Assembly (NCBI RefSeq): GCF_004216955.1
Contig: NZ_SGXL01000001.1
Location: 1,421,034 to 1,485,033 of the forward strand
DNA length: 64,000 nucleotides
Reading direction: 5' to 3'
Source: Fictibacillus sp. BK138
GTDB taxonomy: Bacteria > Bacillota > Bacilli > Bacillales > Fictibacillaceae
Below, piece after piece: positions 42,884-51,264 of this stretch (positions within the stretch are counted from its first letter, which is position 1; each line of letters opens with the position of its first letter). Below the pieces are notes generated by a model. The model made no database searches, was not told the DNA's origin, and saw nothing but the letters and a program-made list of their open reading frames with translations. The translations under genes were made by a program, and so were the position numbers.

Positions 42884-43069
42884 TTAATGGCCTGTTGAAC
42901 CGCCGCTGCCAACTAATACGTCAAGTACAGTCATGACTGTAAACCAGCCAAATACAGCAAACGTTAAGAACGCAAATCCTGCTGCCATTAAGTTTTTAAT
43001 TTTTAACGAACGTAATAGTCCCAATGCAGCTAGAATAGCTACTAAGCCGAATATAATGGCTAATCCCAT
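42884..43069 (-). CDS. yqgW: DUF2759 small membrane protein (YqgW)
   Basis: 61 aa, two hydrophobic helices (about residues 3-18 and 29-54) with a basic turn (RSLKIKNLM) and a Gly/Ser tail. The family is DUF2759 and B. subtilis YqgW is the relative at the same position. Function unknown. AAGGGGGC lies ahead of the ATG on the minus strand. Confidence 0.8.
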   Translation of the reverse strand: MGLAIIFGLVAILAALGLLRSLKIKNLMAAGFAFLTFAVFGWFTVMTVLDVLVGSGGSTGH

Positions 43070-43180
43070 TATTCTGTGCCCCCTTGCTTTGGAGTAATAC
43101 CAATCCTATGTATAACGCTTTCACACAGGTATAACCTTGTATTATTTTACTTGTTTTATCCTTATTTGTCGAGTGAACAT

Positions 43181-43579
43181 TTACAACAATATGAATTCGA
43201 GCTTAACCTCATAGGATGATGCCCATTTCAGTATAAGCGGTTTATTATGCTCGCTGAAAAAATAAATTGACTCTGTTTCATTTTCAATGGCTATTAATTC
43301 TTCTTCAGCTTGCAGAAGAAACATATTTCTTTGCTTCTGTTCCCCACCCTTCATAGTGAAAGCACAAATCATATCAAGATATAAATAACATTTCCCACTT
43401 TCAGAAAAGAATCCATAATCCTCAAAAAGGAGAGAAGTTTTACACGGCTTTATTAACAGTAAAGGAATCGCTTCGTTTGAACCAGCTGTGCAATGATCCG
43501 TAATGATGAGATCGTCATCGCGGTCGAGAACCGAAAAACCTTCTGATGAAATGTTTTCATAACCATAATAGACATCCAT
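43181..43579 (-). CDS. Hypothetical protein
   Basis: 132 aa, soluble, no family recognised. It opens MDVYYGYENISSEGFSVLDR and has beta-type alternation, ending SYEVKLEFILL. ACGGAGG directly before the ATG supports translation. It is divergent from yqgX with 77 bases between. Not in the B. subtilis order. Confidence 0.62.
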   Translation of the reverse strand: MDVYYGYENISSEGFSVLDRDDDLIITDHCTAGSNEAIPLLLIKPCKTSLLFEDYGFFSESGKCYLYLDMICAFTMKGGEQKQRNMFLLQAEEELIAIENETESIYFFSEHNKPLILKWASSYEVKLEFILL

Positions 43580-43656
43580 GCATATCCTCCGTATGTTTGA
43601 CTATTTTAGTGTAAGATAGAAAGAAAGAGCTTGCAATTGAAACTGGAGGTACAATC

Positions 43657-44289
43657 ATGAGATGGAAAAAGCTAACTGTAGGACCTGTTCAGGAAAATAC
43701 ATATATTCTTTATGATTCAAAGAATGAGGCGGTCATTATAGATCCAGGCAGTGAAGGTTCTAAAATTATTCAAAATATAGAATCGCTAAAGTTAAAACCA
43801 CTGGCTGTTTTGCTTACACATGCACATTTTGATCACATTGGTGCAGTAGATCAAGTCAGGGGAAAATACCAGCTGCCCCTATATATCCATAAAAAAGAGC
43901 AAGATTGGCTCACTGATACAAAAAAGAACGGGTCTAAGTATTTTGGACAAAATATCACAGCTAAGCCTGCGAGTAACCTATTAACGGATAATGATAGAAG
44001 CGTAAAGATTGGCTCGTTTTCTTTTGATATACTGACTACTCCTGGGCACTCACCAGGGAGTGTTTCCTATTATTTGAAGAGCGCTGGAGCTGTTTTTTCC
44101 GGGGATGCATTGTTTGCAGGAAGCATTGGGAGAACCGATCTTTACGGAGGAAGTCAGGATATATTGCTAAAGAGTATTCATGAGAAATTATTGAATCTTC
44201 CTGAAGAGACTGTTGTACTATCTGGTCATGGACCGGAGACGACGATTGGAATGGAAATGGACTCAAATCCTTTCTTAGGCGGGTTTTAA
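43657..44289 (+). CDS. yqgX: Metallo-beta-lactamase fold hydrolase YqgX
   Basis: 210 aa. The signature THAHFDHIG (about 57-65) supplies the HxHxDH zinc ligands, and SPGSVSYYL, SGDALFAGSIGRTD and LSGHGPETT complete the glyoxalase II-like metal site. It probably hydrolyses thioesters or related metabolites; a role in glyoxal detoxification is plausible. ACTGGAGG precedes ATG. It is followed after two bases by the methyltransferase gene. Confidence 0.9.
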   Translation: MRWKKLTVGPVQENTYILYDSKNEAVIIDPGSEGSKIIQNIESLKLKPLAVLLTHAHFDHIGAVDQVRGKYQLPLYIHKKEQDWLTDTKKNGSKYFGQNITAKPASNLLTDNDRSVKIGSFSFDILTTPGHSPGSVSYYLKSAGAVFSGDALFAGSIGRTDLYGGSQDILLKSIHEKLLNLPEETVVLSGHGPETTIGMEMDSNPFLGGF

Positions 44290-44291
44290 AA

Positions 44292-45377
44292 TTGAGCCTG
44301 CAAGATGTTGTGAAAAGTTATTTGGGACGGAACGACTGGATGACGATGGAGCAATTTATGGAATGGGCTCTTTATCATCCTGATTACGGATATTATATGA
44401 GTGAACAGAAGAAAATTGGGAAAAACGGTGATTTTTATACATCCAGTTCAATTTCAGATGTTTTCGGAAAAGTTTGGACTGATGTTTTTGCAAAGACCAT
44501 TCATGAACAAGAACTAGATCCTATCGTAGTAGAATTTGGAGCAGGAACTGGACGGTTCGCAAAACAAGTTTTATTGAGCTGGAAAGAAAAAGGTTTTGGG
44601 CAGCAACTGTCCTATATCATCGTTGAGAAAAGTCCTTACCACCGTCAGCTTCTCCAAAATGAATTAACAGGTTTCTCTTCTGTGACCATTTTTAGTTCAT
44701 TTGAAGAAATGAAGGATTCTTATCCGGATTTTAAAGGTATTATTTTTGCAAATGAAGTACTAGATGCCTTTCCATTACGGATATTTCAAAAACAAAAAAA
44801 CAACTGGTTTGAGAAAGTTGTTCGATTTGATGCAGATAAAGATGAGATTCGATATAACTATATAAAAACATCTGACAATTCTTTATTAGATAAGCTATTC
44901 GCAACAAGGAGAAGTGATTTTGATCTTGAAATGTCGTTTCAGATGATGAACTGGCTAAAAGATCTTTATGAATGGACAGCCGGGAACAGTGTCTATTTCT
45001 TTGTTGATTATGGCTATAGAGGAGAAGAATGGAATAGAGATGCATTAAAAGGAGGCAGCATACGCGGATATCATAAACATAAAATTGAAAATAACCCCCT
45101 TGTTTATCCAGGTGACATGGATATAACTTATCATGTAGATTGGGATCAAGTTGAAAATGCTGCAAAAGAACAAGGAATCGAAACTATCTATTTTAGCATG
45201 CAAGGAGAATTCCTCTTGAAAGAGGGTATGTTAGCACTTTTGAATGATGTCGAGGGAACAGACCCATTCTCTGCTGAACACAAAAGGAACAGGGCGATCC
45301 GGTCATTCCTTTTAGATAGTACACTAGCCAATGGCTTTCAAGTTATGGTGCAACAAAAAAAACAGACCGTTCTATAA
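44292..45377 (+). CDS. SAM-dependent methyltransferase, MidA/NDUFAF7 family
   Basis: 361 aa. The DUF185/MidA signature appears as DPIVVEFGAGTGRFAKQVL (about 76-94, SAM-binding) after PDYGYYMSEQKKIGKNGDFYTSS. Eukaryotic homologues methylate an arginine of respiratory complex I; the bacterial substrate is unknown. TTG start at 44292, two bases after yqgX, with AGGCGGG as a weak site. The terminator stem overlaps its stop codon. Confidence 0.85.
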   Translation: MSLQDVVKSYLGRNDWMTMEQFMEWALYHPDYGYYMSEQKKIGKNGDFYTSSSISDVFGKVWTDVFAKTIHEQELDPIVVEFGAGTGRFAKQVLLSWKEKGFGQQLSYIIVEKSPYHRQLLQNELTGFSSVTIFSSFEEMKDSYPDFKGIIFANEVLDAFPLRIFQKQKNNWFEKVVRFDADKDEIRYNYIKTSDNSLLDKLFATRRSDFDLEMSFQMMNWLKDLYEWTAGNSVYFFVDYGYRGEEWNRDALKGGSIRGYHKHKIENNPLVYPGDMDITYHVDWDQVENAAKEQGIETIYFSMQGEFLLKEGMLALLNDVEGTDPFSAEHKRNRAIRSFLLDSTLANGFQVMVQQKKQTVL

Positions 45378-45390
45378 CGGTCTGTTTTTT
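45355..45390 (+). terminator. Rho-independent terminator
   Basis: AAACAGACCGTT-CTAT-AACGGTCTGTTT followed by T; the stop codon is inside it. A-rich on the other side, so probably active for the minus gene as well. Confidence 0.9.
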
Positions 45391-45406
45391 ATTTGCTAGT
45401 ATCAAC

Positions 45407-45655
45407 TTAATGGCCTCCGCCAGCTCCAGGAGTCATCATAAATGTTGACCAGTATGTAAATCCGACAAAGAAAACTGTTAAATAAGCACCAAAGATATAA
45501 ATATACATACGTTCAGATAAGTTCAAATAACCTAATGAAACGAACATAATCGTTTGTCCTAGGAACAATAACGCCATGTCCTGCATATCGCCAAGATAAG
45601 CCATGACACCAATGATCCCTGTCCAAAAGCCCAGTACCTTATACATTCTTGACAT
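45407..45655 (-). CDS. yqgY: DUF2626 small membrane protein (YqgY)
   Basis: 82 aa with three hydrophobic segments (about 5-20, 22-40 and 47-70). Starts MSRMYKVLGFWTGIIGVMAYLG, the DUF2626 hallmark; 82 aa is the length I recall for B. subtilis YqgY. The frame is open eight codons further upstream, but AAAGGAGGG fits the start at 45655. Function unknown. Confidence 0.82.
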   Translation of the reverse strand: MSRMYKVLGFWTGIIGVMAYLGDMQDMALLFLGQTIMFVSLGYLNLSERMYIYIFGAYLTVFFVGFTYWSTFMMTPGAGGGH

Positions 45656-45839
45656 ATGTATCCCTCCTTTTTTCGCCAATACTTGTATCCTTTAGTATTA
45701 TATATGAGTTTCCACTCTCTTGTAAATGACAATTGTAAGCGGATAAAAAGACAGTTCAAATATATTTACTCAGAGTAGGTTAATTTTGGTTTATTATGCC
45801 TCTTTTAAAGGTAATGTAAACCAAAAGGAGTGAAGTCAT

Positions 45840-46229
45840 ATGAATTCAATTACGTTTTACACATATCCCAGCTGCACTTCATGTCGGAAAGCGAAAATGT
45901 GGCTTAAACAAAATAAAGTATCATTTGAAGAAAGACATTTATTTAAAGAAACACCTTCAGTCGAAGAGCTCAGAGAGTTGCTAAAGCTGACGAAAGCGGG
46001 TACTGAAGATATTCTGGCTAAAAGGAGTCAATCTTTTAAATCGCTTGATGTGGATATTTATGATCTTTCTACAAACGAATTGCTTGAACTTTTAACGAAG
46101 AATCCTAAGCTGCTTAAACGTCCGCTCGTAACAGATGGAGAACTGCTGATTGCCGGATACAGTCCTGGCGATATGAAAAAATTAAGCCATAAAAAAGAAA
46201 AAGAACACATCTCAAGTCATGTGTCCTGA
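45840..46229 (+). CDS. mgsR: Spx/ArsC-family regulator MgsR
   Basis: 129 aa. Thioredoxin-like fold with redox pair C12-x-x-C15 (YPSCTSCRKA) and the family pattern LAKRSQSFK and LLKRPLVTD. Spx-type regulators bind RNA polymerase alpha; MgsR (YqgZ) directs part of the general stress regulon in B. subtilis. Position just before comG matches. ATG 45840 follows AAAAGGAGTG. No clear sigma-B promoter was seen. Arsenate reductase function is unlikely. Confidence 0.88.
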   Translation: MNSITFYTYPSCTSCRKAKMWLKQNKVSFEERHLFKETPSVEELRELLKLTKAGTEDILAKRSQSFKSLDVDIYDLSTNELLELLTKNPKLLKRPLVTDGELLIAGYSPGDMKKLSHKKEKEHISSHVS

Positions 46230-46236
46230 TATCTTG

Positions 46237-46270
46237 CACTCTTAAAACCTTAAGAGTGTTTATTTTTTTT
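46237..46270 (+). terminator. Terminator of mgsR
   Basis: CACTCTTAA-AACC-TTAAGAGTG, then TTTATTTTTTTT. Confidence 0.88.
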
Positions 46271-46344
46271 GGCTGGGCTAGCTGGATTCGAACCAACGCA
46301 TGACGGAGTCAAAGTCCGTTGCCTTACCGCTTGGCTATAGCCCA
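46270..46344 (-). tRNA. tRNA-Gln (UUG)
   Basis: 75 nt on the minus strand with encoded CCA. Acceptor TGGGCTA/TAGCCCA, anticodon TTG in CTTTGAC, T arm GGTTCGAATCC. Single gene, adjacent to the mgsR terminator. Confidence 0.95.
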
Positions 46345-46412
46345 ATGCAACAATAATAGTATGAGCCGTGTCGAAATTTATATGCGGTCATTTCTAAAAA
46401 AATTGAAGGGAT

Positions 46413-46440
46413 TTTTACTTGTGTGAAGTATTGTTATAAC
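46413..46440 (+). promoter_or_regulatory. Possible comG promoter
   Basis: TTTTAC (46413-46418), 16-bp spacer, TATAAC (46435-46440). Competence control by ComK is expected, but no clean AAAA-N5-TTTT box was found next to it. Confidence 0.4.
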
Positions 46441-46467
46441 ACGAAACAAAAAGGAGGCCGATAATGC

Positions 46468-47529
46468 TTGCCAATCAAAATTTTAGGCAGTTCTATTTTG
46501 AATGATGCGGTAAAACAAAACGCATCAGACATCCATTTCATACCACTAAAGAAAGGAGGAGTAGTACAATTTCGCATCGATGAAAGATTGCTCGAATACA
46601 GATCACTTAGTTTCGAAGAGTACGTCCGTGTCATTTCTCATTTTAAATATTCAGCAAGAATGGATATTGGTGAACACCGTAAACCTCAAAGCGGTGCTAT
46701 GGATGCATTTATAGATAATAGTAACGTACATCTTCGACTATCTTCCATTCCTTCTGCAATTAATGAATCTCTTGTCATCCGCATACTTCCTCAGCAGGAA
46801 TCCTTTTCGATTAATGAACTATCTCTCTTCCCGCATAGACTACAGAAACTCATTTTTCTTCTTAAACGTTCAAGCGGTTTGTTGTTATTTACTGGCCCTA
46901 CTGGTTCAGGAAAAACGACAATGCTCTATTCTTTGCTTCAATATCTCCAACAACATTACAAGCGTCAGGTAGTCACTTTAGAAGATCCTGTAGAACGAAA
47001 AGTTGATACATTTCTTCAAATGGAAATTAACGAAAAAGCTGGTGTAACTTATGGTGAAGGATTTAAATCGTTATTGCGCCACGATCCTGATGTAATCATG
47101 ATAGGAGAAATACGTGATGAAACTGCAGCTCGGCTTGTTATCCGTGCGTCTTTAACAGGACATTTAGTTCTCTCAACCATGCATGCTTCGGATTGTATAG
47201 GCTGTTTAGAACGTCTTCGGGAATTTGGAATCAGTGAGGCAGAATTGAAACAAACATTAATGGGGGTTGTTTCGCAAAGGCTGATTTCCATCCCATGCCG
47301 TTTTTGTGGTGATCAATGCAGTGACTTCTGTTTTAAATCAAGGTCTTTTAGAAGAGCTGGAATTTATGAAATATTAAGCAATCAAGACTTGGAAACCGCT
47401 TTTAAACAAGACATTTCTGTGCCGCCATTTTATAAAAGTCTCGCATATTATTTTAATCACGCATATGCAGCTGGATTTGTAACGAAAGAAAGTTATGAAA
47501 GATGGATGGGGTGGCAAGGAAATGTTTAA
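46468..47529 (+). CDS. comGA: Competence ATPase ComGA
   Basis: 353 aa, GspE/PilB-family ATPase that drives assembly of the competence pseudopilus at the cytoplasmic membrane. Walker A GPTGSGKT at residues 143-150, Asp box VTLEDPVE, Walker B GEIRD and His box TGHLVLSTMH are present, plus a C-terminal cysteine cluster (CRFCGDQCSDFC) that may bind zinc. The start appears to be TTG 46468: the N-terminal block ASDIHFIP aligns there with B. subtilis ComGA. An out-of-frame ATG at 46464 has the better distance to AAGGAGG. First gene of comGA-GG. Confidence 0.93.
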   Translation: MPIKILGSSILNDAVKQNASDIHFIPLKKGGVVQFRIDERLLEYRSLSFEEYVRVISHFKYSARMDIGEHRKPQSGAMDAFIDNSNVHLRLSSIPSAINESLVIRILPQQESFSINELSLFPHRLQKLIFLLKRSSGLLLFTGPTGSGKTTMLYSLLQYLQQHYKRQVVTLEDPVERKVDTFLQMEINEKAGVTYGEGFKSLLRHDPDVIMIGEIRDETAARLVIRASLTGHLVLSTMHASDCIGCLERLREFGISEAELKQTLMGVVSQRLISIPCRFCGDQCSDFCFKSRSFRRAGIYEILSNQDLETAFKQDISVPPFYKSLAYYFNHAYAAGFVTKESYERWMGWQGNV

Positions 47530-48553
47530 GAAGAAGTGGAAAAGAGCTTCTCAAGGCATTTTCCTTTATAAACTCGGGCTTTTATTAAGTCAAGGCTACT
47601 CGATTAATAAAAGCATAGAGCTCTTAAGATCGCATTTACCTAATAAAGAACAGGAGTTAATTGAGAAATTATTAGAAACGTTGTCTGCAGGTAGCCCTGT
47701 TCTGGAGGTTTTCTCAAAACTTAATTTGCCGGATGAAGTCATAAGTTCATTGTCAATAAACATCGTTAATGGAAATTTAACAGATAGTTTAATGGAAAAC
47801 GGGAATTTCATGAAAAAAAAGGCAGAATGGCAAGAGCGATTAAATAAATCGATTCGATATCCTTTGTTCTTGTTATTTCTTACAGTTTGGATCGGTATCC
47901 TTTTTTACTATTTTTTGTTTCCTCAATTTTCTCTTCTGTTTTCTTCGTTGGAAGTCAAGACACCAGCATTCACCTCAATAATGCTGTCTTTTCTATCTTT
48001 GTTCCCTTACCTCTTGATTGCGGCTTTATTAACTTTTCTACTTGGCTGGATTGCTGTTTACTATGTAAGAAGAAACACAAGCTATTCTAATCAGATGAGG
48101 TTATTAACAACGATCCCCTTTTTAAAAAAATTTCTTTTCCTGATGAACTCACATTATTTCAGCATTAACTTTGGTTCCATGTTAAAGAGCGGTTTACCTG
48201 TAACAGATGCATTAATGGTCATGGAAAGACATATGAAAAAAGGTTTTTTTCAAGAAGAGAGTATCAGGCTGCAAAAAGGTTTAATGGATGGAAAAACATT
48301 GCCTGAACTTTTGCTTCATAAACCTTTTTATGCAAAAGAAATGACCGATATCATTCGTTTCGGACAAGCAAACGGGGCACTAGGTTTTGAACTCATTCAA
48401 TATGGAGAGTGGATATTTATAGAATTGGAGGAGAAGATTCTTTCTGATCTGCAAAAAATACAGCCTGTCCTTTTTGCTATTATTGGTGGTTTTGTCCTGC
48501 TTATGTTTGCTTCAATGCTTTTGCCGATGTTTCAACTAATGGATGCTTTATAG
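47522..48553 (+). CDS. comGB: Competence membrane protein ComGB
   Basis: 343 aa, GspF-family inner-membrane platform protein of the DNA-uptake pseudopilus. Two GspF domains with SQGYSINKSIELL and MLKSGLPVTDALMVMERHM repeats; three membrane helices near 115-135, 165-190 and 310-335. It overlaps comGA by eight bases, starting at ATG 47522 after AAGGA. The frame opens nine codons earlier inside comGA. Length is close to the B. subtilis protein (323 aa). Confidence 0.92.
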   Translation: MFKKKWKRASQGIFLYKLGLLLSQGYSINKSIELLRSHLPNKEQELIEKLLETLSAGSPVLEVFSKLNLPDEVISSLSINIVNGNLTDSLMENGNFMKKKAEWQERLNKSIRYPLFLLFLTVWIGILFYYFLFPQFSLLFSSLEVKTPAFTSIMLSFLSLFPYLLIAALLTFLLGWIAVYYVRRNTSYSNQMRLLTTIPFLKKFLFLMNSHYFSINFGSMLKSGLPVTDALMVMERHMKKGFFQEESIRLQKGLMDGKTLPELLLHKPFYAKEMTDIIRFGQANGALGFELIQYGEWIFIELEEKILSDLQKIQPVLFAIIGGFVLLMFASMLLPMFQLMDAL

Positions 48554-48569
48554 GGAGGAAAAAGCTTTT

Positions 48570-48890
48570 ATGAGAAATGAAAAAGGTTTTACCCTGATTG
48601 AAATGATGATTGTCTTACTCATTATTTCAGTTTTGATGCTGATCGCATTGCCAAGTATGACTAAGAATAATGCTATCGTTAAATCCCTTGGCTGTGAAGC
48701 TACGATTGATCTCGTGCAAGGGCAGGTAGGCGCTTATGAAGCGGAAAAGAATGAACTGCCTACAATTGAACAACTTTTTGATGATAAATATATCGATACA
48801 AAAGTCTGCCCCGATAAAGAACCTTTGCTCATCGATAGTGAAGGAAAAGTGTATGTGAATAAGGATGAAGAGGATGAACAACCTGAGTAA
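48570..48890 (+). CDS. comGC: Major competence pseudopilin ComGC
   Basis: 106 aa. Prepilin leader MRNEKG is cut before Phe7, giving FTLIEMMIVLLIISV as the hydrophobic helix with the Glu at mature position 5. Two cysteines (GCEAT and VCPDK) can form the disulfide known in B. subtilis ComGC. It is the main subunit of the pseudopilus that lets DNA reach ComEA. The frame opens at 48543 inside comGB, but GGGAGG sits before ATG 48570. Confidence 0.93.
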   Translation: MRNEKGFTLIEMMIVLLIISVLMLIALPSMTKNNAIVKSLGCEATIDLVQGQVGAYEAEKNELPTIEQLFDDKYIDTKVCPDKEPLLIDSEGKVYVNKDEEDEQPE

Positions 48891-49323
48891 ATATAAACAG
48901 TCTGGTCATTTATTGATTGAAATGATGATCGTTCTCTTAATCATTGGACTGATAGGCTCTGTTGCTTATCCGAAGTTCAATTCGTTTATAAAAAACAGAA
49001 AGACCGTGTACTTTTTAAACTCTCTTGAAAAGGACATTATGCTTATGCAGCAAAAAGCAATTAATGAAAGCAGTGTGTACCGCTTAACGTTCAATAATGA
49101 TAAAGATATGTACCAGGTAGGAACCTATAGTTCAAATAAGGTATTGAACCGGCCTATTCCAAAGCATATTACTATAGAAGGACAAGCAATGGAAATGACG
49201 ATCCAATACAATCAAAACGGAAACATAAGCCGTGCAGGAACACTTTATATTTATTCAGAAGATGCTGTCTATAAAGTGGTATTTCAGCTTGGCAAGGGGA
49301 AATTTTATGTTGCGAAACAATAA
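48874..49323 (+). CDS. comGD: Minor competence pseudopilin ComGD
   Basis: 149 aa. Prepilin leader MNNLSKYKQSG followed by HLLIEMMIVLLIIGLIG; histidine instead of phenylalanine follows the cleaved glycine. A mature mixed domain follows. The alternative ATG 48865 would give three more residues; 48874 has AAGGA eight bases upstream and a leader length like that of B. subtilis. Overlaps comGC by 17 bases and comGE by 17. Confidence 0.88.
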   Translation: MNNLSKYKQSGHLLIEMMIVLLIIGLIGSVAYPKFNSFIKNRKTVYFLNSLEKDIMLMQQKAINESSVYRLTFNNDKDMYQVGTYSSNKVLNRPIPKHITIEGQAMEMTIQYNQNGNISRAGTLYIYSEDAVYKVVFQLGKGKFYVAKQ

Positions 49324-49624
49324 TGGATATTTGCTGCTTGAATCCATGCTAGGTTTATTGCTGTTTTCTGCAGTAGCTTCTATTTGTCTTCCCTATGTTT
49401 ATATATTGAATCAAGAGCAAAAGACTACAAGGCAACTAATGTTTGCTATAGAAGAGGCTGATCGGCTTTCTTTGTTGAAGGTCCAATATGATATGCAGTG
49501 GACGCAAAAGGGCACATCATATTCATTAATAACTAAAAAGGGAGTTACAGATGAGTATGAAATCTGTATTAGTTTTGAGGGATCTAACAAAAAAGAGTAC
49601 AAAGCATGTTCAAGCTATTATTAA
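49307..49624 (+). CDS. comGE: Minor competence pseudopilin ComGE
   Basis: 105 aa. Leader MLRNNNG then YLLLESMLGLLLFSAVASI as the N-terminal helix with Glu at mature position 5, typical of a type IV pilin-like protein. AAGGGG precedes ATG 49307, which lies inside the end of comGD. Overlaps comGF by 74 bases. Sequence conservation among ComGE proteins is low; the call rests on leader, size and order. Confidence 0.85.
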   Translation: MLRNNNGYLLLESMLGLLLFSAVASICLPYVYILNQEQKTTRQLMFAIEEADRLSLLKVQYDMQWTQKGTSYSLITKKGVTDEYEICISFEGSNKKEYKACSSYY

Positions 49625-50042
49625 GTATGCTGATTCTCAAAAGGGTTATAGCTTGATGGAAGCTTTCATTGCTTTGACAGTACTTCTTATGCTCTCCTCG
49701 CTCATACCGTTATTGTTTATTCCTATCCAAAAGCCGCCTCCGATAACGCAACTGGAAGAAACCTCCCTATTTTTTTCTATGTTAGGAAAAGAAATAAGAG
49801 AAGGAAAGTCTATTGAAGTGAATAACAACTCTTTGTCCGTAACACTTTCGAACGGCAATGTACTGAATTTCTCAAGATATCATTCTCTTATTCGCAAGCA
49901 AGTAAATGGGTTTGGACATGAAGTGTGGGTACAGAATATTAGTGAGATGGTATTAAAAAAGCATTCGGATGCATTGTTTGCCGTAAAGCTTATTGATACA
50001 CAAGGAAAAGAATATGAGCGTTATTTTCGGAGGATCGAGTAA
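49551..50042 (+). CDS. comGF: Minor competence pseudopilin ComGF
   Basis: 163 aa. The N-terminal lead KYADSQKG then YSLMEAFIALTVLLMLSSL is a prepilin-type helix, with an unusually long pre-cleavage segment of 32 residues if ATG 49551 is used. The block YHSLIRKQVNGFGHE matches B. subtilis ComGF. GGAG is six bases upstream of the ATG. A shorter start cannot be excluded. The stop overlaps the comGG start. Confidence 0.86.
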   Translation: MSMKSVLVLRDLTKKSTKHVQAIIKYADSQKGYSLMEAFIALTVLLMLSSLIPLLFIPIQKPPPITQLEETSLFFSMLGKEIREGKSIEVNNNSLSVTLSNGNVLNFSRYHSLIRKQVNGFGHEVWVQNISEMVLKKHSDALFAVKLIDTQGKEYERYFRRIE

Positions 50043-50422
50043 TGAACAATGAAAAGGGGATCATCTATCCCCTCGTAATTACAATGTGTTTAATAATCCT
50101 TATCTTTTTTTGGTACTTCACAGGGAAGGTTTCATCTGAAAGACAGTTTGTTTTTATGCAGGAAGAACAATTAAAACAAACTCGGCTTCTGCAGCAAGGG
50201 GTAGAGCGAGCAATCCATTATGCAAAGGATGCTTCTGTGTTCTTGCCGGTGGAGAAGAGTTTTATCTTGAATGAAGGAATGATTAACTTGGTGATTGAAC
50301 AAACGCCAGAAGACGAAAGATTGATCCTGATTGAAGCATTTACAGATAAGCGACATACAAAAAAGGTAAAAGTATATTATAATGTAACCCAGAATAGCGT
50401 TACAAAATGGGTGGAGGGTTAA
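50042..50422 (+). CDS. comGG: Competence protein ComGG
   Basis: 126 aa. Leader MNNEKG then IIYPLVITMCLIILIFFWYF helix, without the Glu5 typical of pilins, as in GspK-like ComGG proteins that may cap the pseudopilus. The mature part is charged. ATG shares a base with the comGF stop (TAATG). Last of the comG genes; aroK follows three bases later. Confidence 0.86.
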   Translation: MNNEKGIIYPLVITMCLIILIFFWYFTGKVSSERQFVFMQEEQLKQTRLLQQGVERAIHYAKDASVFLPVEKSFILNEGMINLVIEQTPEDERLILIEAFTDKRHTKKVKVYYNVTQNSVTKWVEG

Positions 50423-50424
50423 AG

Positions 50425-50940
50425 TTGAACACCATATATTTAGTAGGCTTTATGGGGTGCGGTAAAACATCTGTTGGAAAACACCTTTCCAAACAGCTTG
50501 AAGTTCCGCCATATGATGTAGATTCTGCAATAGAGAAGCAAAGAGGACAAACGATAAAAGAAATTTTTCATCATGAAGGAGAAGAAGCCTTTAGAAACTA
50601 TGAATCTCTTGCTATTCGTCAGCTTCCTCTCGAACATGCCGTTGTCATGACAGGAGGCGGAGCTGTTGTTCGTGAAGAAAACCTTACTTATATGAAGAGT
50701 AAAGGAACAGTTATTTATTTAAAAACGAGCTTTCCTGTATTGTGGAATCGGTTAATGAAAGAAGAGGAACGAAAGAAAAGACCATTGTTGCTGACAAATA
50801 CGAAAGAAGATATTTTTCAGCTTTATAACGAGCGGCGAAAGCATTACGAAAAAAGTGATATCACAATTTTAACAGACGAACTGACTGCACATGAAGTATG
50901 TGAGCGAATACTTGTTGAGTTACAGTGGTTTAATTCCTGA
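50425..50940 (+). CDS. aroK: Shikimate kinase
   Basis: 171 aa. Phosphorylates shikimate in aromatic amino acid synthesis. P-loop GFMGCGKT at residues 8-15, shikimate site VDSAIEKQ and FRNYES, GGGAVV, and lid R in KKRPLL. The start is taken as TTG 50425, ten bases after GGTGGAGGG; ATG 50407 is in frame but lies in the ribosome site. It sits directly behind comGG and so is likely part of the same message or a weakly promoted continuation. Confidence 0.9.
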   Translation: MNTIYLVGFMGCGKTSVGKHLSKQLEVPPYDVDSAIEKQRGQTIKEIFHHEGEEAFRNYESLAIRQLPLEHAVVMTGGGAVVREENLTYMKSKGTVIYLKTSFPVLWNRLMKEEERKKRPLLLTNTKEDIFQLYNERRKHYEKSDITILTDELTAHEVCERILVELQWFNS

Positions 50941-50990
50941 GCAAATAGACAAGACTAGACAGTGAATGGTGAATTAAAGGAGTTTTGTTG

Positions 50991-51179
50991 ATGGCTGCGG
51001 GAAATGATGTTGTAAAATATCTTACTCAGAAGATAGTGAAATATTTTGACGAGCCGAAATCGGTCCGAAAAGAAAGAAAACGTACACGAAAAAGCGAAAA
51101 AGAACCGTTATTAACATACCTATTTGGCGTTTTGCCAATGAGTTTAGGTCTTATGTTCCGGAAGAGAAGAAAAAGATAA
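50991..51179 (+). CDS. yqzE: YqzE small protein
   Basis: 62 aa, strongly basic. The NDVVKYLTQKIVKYFDEPK start and RKRTRKSEKE centre match B. subtilis YqzE, found after comG and reported in the ComK regulon. Function unknown. AAAGGAG lies seven bases upstream of ATG 50991; TTG 50985 is in frame but less well placed. A terminator follows. Confidence 0.85.
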   Translation: MAAGNDVVKYLTQKIVKYFDEPKSVRKERKRTRKSEKEPLLTYLFGVLPMSLGLMFRKRRKR

Positions 51180-51197
51180 GTTATGGCTGGAAAAAGG

Positions 51198-51227
51198 AAA
51201 AAAGCCGGGTGCCTAACCCGGCTTTTT
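51198..51227 (+). terminator. Rho-independent terminator
   Basis: AAAAAGCCGGGT-GCCT-AACCCGGCTTTTT, near perfect; also suitable for the minus-strand yqhG. Confidence 0.92.
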
Positions 51228-51264
51228 ATTGTGGTTACATGGTTTATATTAAATGATTGTTGCT

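Noticed and set aside
46396-46416. ComK box ahead of comGA
   Set aside because: AAAA and TTTT are separated by nine bases rather than five, and no second copy at a usual distance was found.
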